A DNA stretch of 64,000 nt from Natrinema gelatinilyticum (GTDB lineage: Archaea; Halobacteriota; Halobacteria; Halobacteriales; Natrialbaceae). Position 1 is the stretch's first letter, and each line of letters starts with the position of its first letter. Below are positions 61,651 to 64,000 of this stretch, in pieces. The notes under the pieces are model-generated. The model was given only the letters and a program-made list of their open reading frames with translations. It did not search any database and was not told where the DNA came from. Made by a program: the position numbers and the translations under genes. The DNA lies in NCBI RefSeq assembly GCF_024266705.1, contig NZ_CP100756.1, positions 558,001 through 622,000 on the forward strand. The letters run 5' to 3'.

Positions 61651-63375
61651 ATGACCGAATCCGCCCCATCCAGATCGCCGGCGTTCGACATCGACCGAGA
61701 AACGTTTCGCGACCACGCGGGCACCGGTGCCGACCGGTCGGACCGACCGGTCGTCGTCCGCACCGTCGCGACGCTCGAGGCCGAAACGACGCCGCTCGCC
61801 GCCTACGCCGCGCTCACCGGACGGACCGACGCCAGCGACCGCGAGCGGTCGCCCTACGCCTTCCTGCTCGAGAGTGCAGAGAAGACCGCTTCGAGCGATC
61901 CAGACGGGGCGTTCCGGCCGAGCGCCGCGGACGCGGAGCGCCACGCGCGATACTCTTACGTGGGCTACGATCCAGCCGCCGTCGTGACGGTCGAATCCGG
62001 AGCGGCCACCGTCGACGTGCTCAGCGACGAGGTCTCGCTGGAGGGCGTCCGGACGGACGCCGACGGCGACACCGTCGACGCGCTCCGGGCGGCGATGCCG
62101 GACGTACGCCTCGAAAATATGCCCGATCACGACCGTCAACACCTCGAAGGCGGGCTGGTCGGGTTTCTGGCATACGACGCCGTCTACGACCTCTGGCTCG
62201 AGGAGGTCGGACTCGAACGGCCCGACTCGCGGTTCCCGGACGCGCAGTTTCTCTTGACGACGAAAACGCTCGCGTTCGACGAGCGCGACGGGACGATTTC
62301 GCTAATTTTTACGCCGGTTCTCGACGCAAACGACGACCCCGACGAGGTGTACGACGCGCTCGTCGACGAGGCCGACGCGGTCGCGGCGACGCTCCGAGAC
62401 ACGACTGGCCTCGAGACCGGCCGGTTCGTCCTCGAAGACGAGGTTGCGGGACCGAGAGCGGAGTACGAAGAGAGCGTCAGGCGAGCCAAAGAGCACGTCC
62501 TCGACGGGGACATCTATCAGGGGGTCATCTCCCGGACGCGTGAGCTGTACGGCGATGTCGATCCAATCGGCTTCTACGAGGCGATGCGAGGCGTGAACCC
62601 GTCCCCGTACATGTATCTACTCGATCACGACGACCTGACCGTCGTCGGGGCGAGCCCGGAGACGCTGATATCCGTGCGCGGACGCGAAGTGATGTCGAAT
62701 CCGATCGCCGGCACCTGCGACCGGGGCTCGAGTCCCGTCGAGGATCGTCGTCTCGCCGGCGAAATGTTGGCCGACGGCAAGGAACGCGCCGAACACACGA
62801 TGCTCGTCGATCTCGCGCGCAACGACGTTCGGCGGGTTTCCGAACCGGGGTCGGTTCGCGTCGACGAGTTCATGAACGTCCTGAAGTACAGTCACGTTCA
62901 GCACATCGAATCGACCGTGACCGGAACGCTTTCGCCCGACGCGGACGCGTTCGACGCGACGCGAGCGTCGTTCCCCGCCGGTACGCTCTCGGGAGCGCCG
63001 AAGATTCGAGCGATGGAGATCATCGACGACCTCGAGACCGAACCTCGGGGCCTCTACGGCGGCGGCGTCGGCTACTACTCTTGGACCGGCGACGCTGACT
63101 TCGCGATCGTGATTCGGACTGCGACCGTCGAAGCGGGCGCGGCGCTACGCGCTGCGGACGATCAGGCGGGAGACATACGAGGCGACGGAACACGAGACCG
63201 GATCACGGTTCAGGCAGGCGCGGGACTGGTCGCCGACAGCGACCCGACGGCCGAGTACGAGGAGACGGAGAAAAAAATGGGCAGCGTGCTTGCAGCGCTC
63301 GAGGAAATCGAACGCCCGGCCGAGGAGTCTTCCCGTGCCGAGACTCCCGAAAAGACGCCAGAGGTGAGTCGATGA
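61651..63375 (+). CDS. trpE: Anthranilate synthase component I
   Basis: A 574-residue chorismate-binding enzyme that, with TrpG, makes anthranilate. C-terminal signature blocks: DGDIYQGVISRTRELYGDVD, NPSPYMYLLDHDDLTVVGAS, ETLISVRGREVMSNPIAGTC, DRGSSPVEDRR, HTMLVDLARNDVRRVSEPGS and GTLSGAPKIRAMEIIDDLE. The N-terminal region (about 200 residues) is more variable and includes the tryptophan regulatory site. Start at ATG 61651; the stop overlaps trpG by 4 nt. Confidence 0.96.
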   Translation: MTESAPSRSPAFDIDRETFRDHAGTGADRSDRPVVVRTVATLEAETTPLAAYAALTGRTDASDRERSPYAFLLESAEKTASSDPDGAFRPSAADAERHARYSYVGYDPAAVVTVESGAATVDVLSDEVSLEGVRTDADGDTVDALRAAMPDVRLENMPDHDRQHLEGGLVGFLAYDAVYDLWLEEVGLERPDSRFPDAQFLLTTKTLAFDERDGTISLIFTPVLDANDDPDEVYDALVDEADAVAATLRDTTGLETGRFVLEDEVAGPRAEYEESVRRAKEHVLDGDIYQGVISRTRELYGDVDPIGFYEAMRGVNPSPYMYLLDHDDLTVVGASPETLISVRGREVMSNPIAGTCDRGSSPVEDRRLAGEMLADGKERAEHTMLVDLARNDVRRVSEPGSVRVDEFMNVLKYSHVQHIESTVTGTLSPDADAFDATRASFPAGTLSGAPKIRAMEIIDDLETEPRGLYGGGVGYYSWTGDADFAIVIRTATVEAGAALRAADDQAGDIRGDGTRDRITVQAGAGLVADSDPTAEYEETEKKMGSVLAALEEIERPAEESSRAETPEKTPEVSR

Positions 63376-64000
63376 CCGAACGCACGACTACGACCACGAG
63401 TTTCGAAGCGGATCGAGACGACCGAGACGATAGTGACGCGGACTCGCTCACCGTTCTGTTCGTCGACAACTACGACTCCTTTACGTACAATCTCGTCGAG
63501 TACGTCAGTCAGCAGGCCGATACCGAAACCGAGGTCCTGAAGAACACCGCCTCGCTCGCGGACGTCCGCGCCGTCGATCCCGACGCGGTCGTCATCAGCC
63601 CGGGACCGGGCCACCCGAAGAACAATCGTGACGTCGGCCTCTCGATGAGCGTGCTCCGGAAAGTCACTCCCGAGACTCCGACGCTCGGCGTCTGCCTCGG
63701 CCTCGAGGCCGCCGTCCACGAGTACGGTGGGACCGTCGGCCGGGCTCCGGAGCCAATTCACGGGAAAGCCTCGTCGGTCGACCACGACGGCGAGGGCGTG
63801 TTCGACGGCCTCGAGCAGGGGTTCCGGGCCGGTCGGTACCACTCGCTCGTCGCGACCGTGGTGCCGGAGTGCCTCGAGGTGTCTGCGACTGCGGAACACG
63901 GCGACGTCACGCTGGTTATGGGCGTGCGACACCGGGAGTACCCACTCGAATGCGTGCAGTTTCACCCCGAAAGCGTGCTCACGGCCGCGGGACACGACGT
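63372..64000 (+). CDS. trpG: Anthranilate synthase component II (glutamine amidotransferase), 3' end cut by the window
   Basis: Class I glutamine amidotransferase subunit that feeds ammonia to TrpE. An acidic N-terminal lead is followed by LTVLFVDNYDSFTYNLVEYV, AVVISPGPGHPKNNRDVGLS, the nucleophile-elbow block TLGVCLGLEAAVHEYGGTVG (catalytic Cys) and CVQFHPESVLT (catalytic His and Glu). The usual GHQ after the Cys is GLE here. About 210 codons are inside the window and no stop is reached, so the gene continues. Final gene of the visible trpDFEG operon. Confidence 0.94.
   Translation, partial: MTERTTTTTSFEADRDDRDDSDADSLTVLFVDNYDSFTYNLVEYVSQQADTETEVLKNTASLADVRAVDPDAVVISPGPGHPKNNRDVGLSMSVLRKVTPETPTLGVCLGLEAAVHEYGGTVGRAPEPIHGKASSVDHDGEGVFDGLEQGFRAGRYHSLVATVVPECLEVSATAEHGDVTLVMGVRHREYPLECVQFHPESVLTAAGHD

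Overview
The window is a chromosomal stretch of a haloarchaeon (class Halobacteria, probably close to Natrinema, Haloterrigena or Natrialba; the genus is a guess). The evidence is high GC content, strongly acidic proteins, TATA boxes about 25-30 nt upstream of start codons with little or no 5' leader, and archaeal or haloarchaeal genes: a GHMP-type shikimate kinase, RadB, CDC48 ATPases, the AglJ dolichol-sugar transferase, ISH3-type transposase and tnpB-only (IS1341-type) insertion sequences.

Layout. 1-9 kb: branched-chain amino-acid block on the minus strand (leuA, then ilvB-ilvN-ilvC-small ORF-leuC-leuD, an EamA transporter, leuB start). The leuA 5' end looks frameshifted at a run of six G. 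9-16 kb: ferritin-like protein, small haloarchaeal conserved proteins, an arylsulfotransferase-like membrane protein, a glyoxalase-fold protein and aglJ. 16-18 kb: a scar holding UDP-glucose dehydrogenase C-terminal remnants around a vapBC toxin-antitoxin pair. 18-25.5 kb: carbonic anhydrase, FNT channel, flavodoxin plus membrane protein, a winged-helix regulator, and an FAD oxidoreductase cut off by a tnpB element. 25.6-28.2 kb: a GNAT pseudogene broken by a 13-bp duplication, shikimate kinase plus chorismate mutase, and two small genes. 28.2-30.6 kb: an IS5-type element nested in an ISH3-type element. 30.6-39 kb: a zinc-finger miniprotein, R2-like oxidase, HTH regulator, two convergent CDC48 paralogues with an IS remnant between them, and larC.

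39.4-46.3 kb is the most unusual part. Four paralogous small secreted proteins, amplified by local segmental duplication (a decayed larC 3' end was copied along with them), sit next to a divergent secreted 519-residue protein made of five repeats with regularly spaced Gln and Asn (Q-x-Q-x-V-x-Q-x-N-x-N, then A-x-A-I-A, then A-T-A-x-Q). The small proteins carry the same repeat in circularly permuted form. The pattern resembles curlin-type Gln/Asn ladders, and I propose a cell-surface fibre or matrix system.

46.5-64 kb: RuvC-fold protein, another deleted tnpB element, panB, radB, a CBS protein fused to a ribosome-hibernation-like domain, a single-module lycopene-cyclase-like protein, a CAP-domain protein, a YihY protein, an IS630 element with an A7 slippery site, ZIP transporter, selenium-binding protein, class III aminotransferase, Lrp regulator, tRNA-Val(GAC), and the trpD-trpF-trpE-trpG operon running off the right edge.

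All assignments come from reading motifs; no database search was run.
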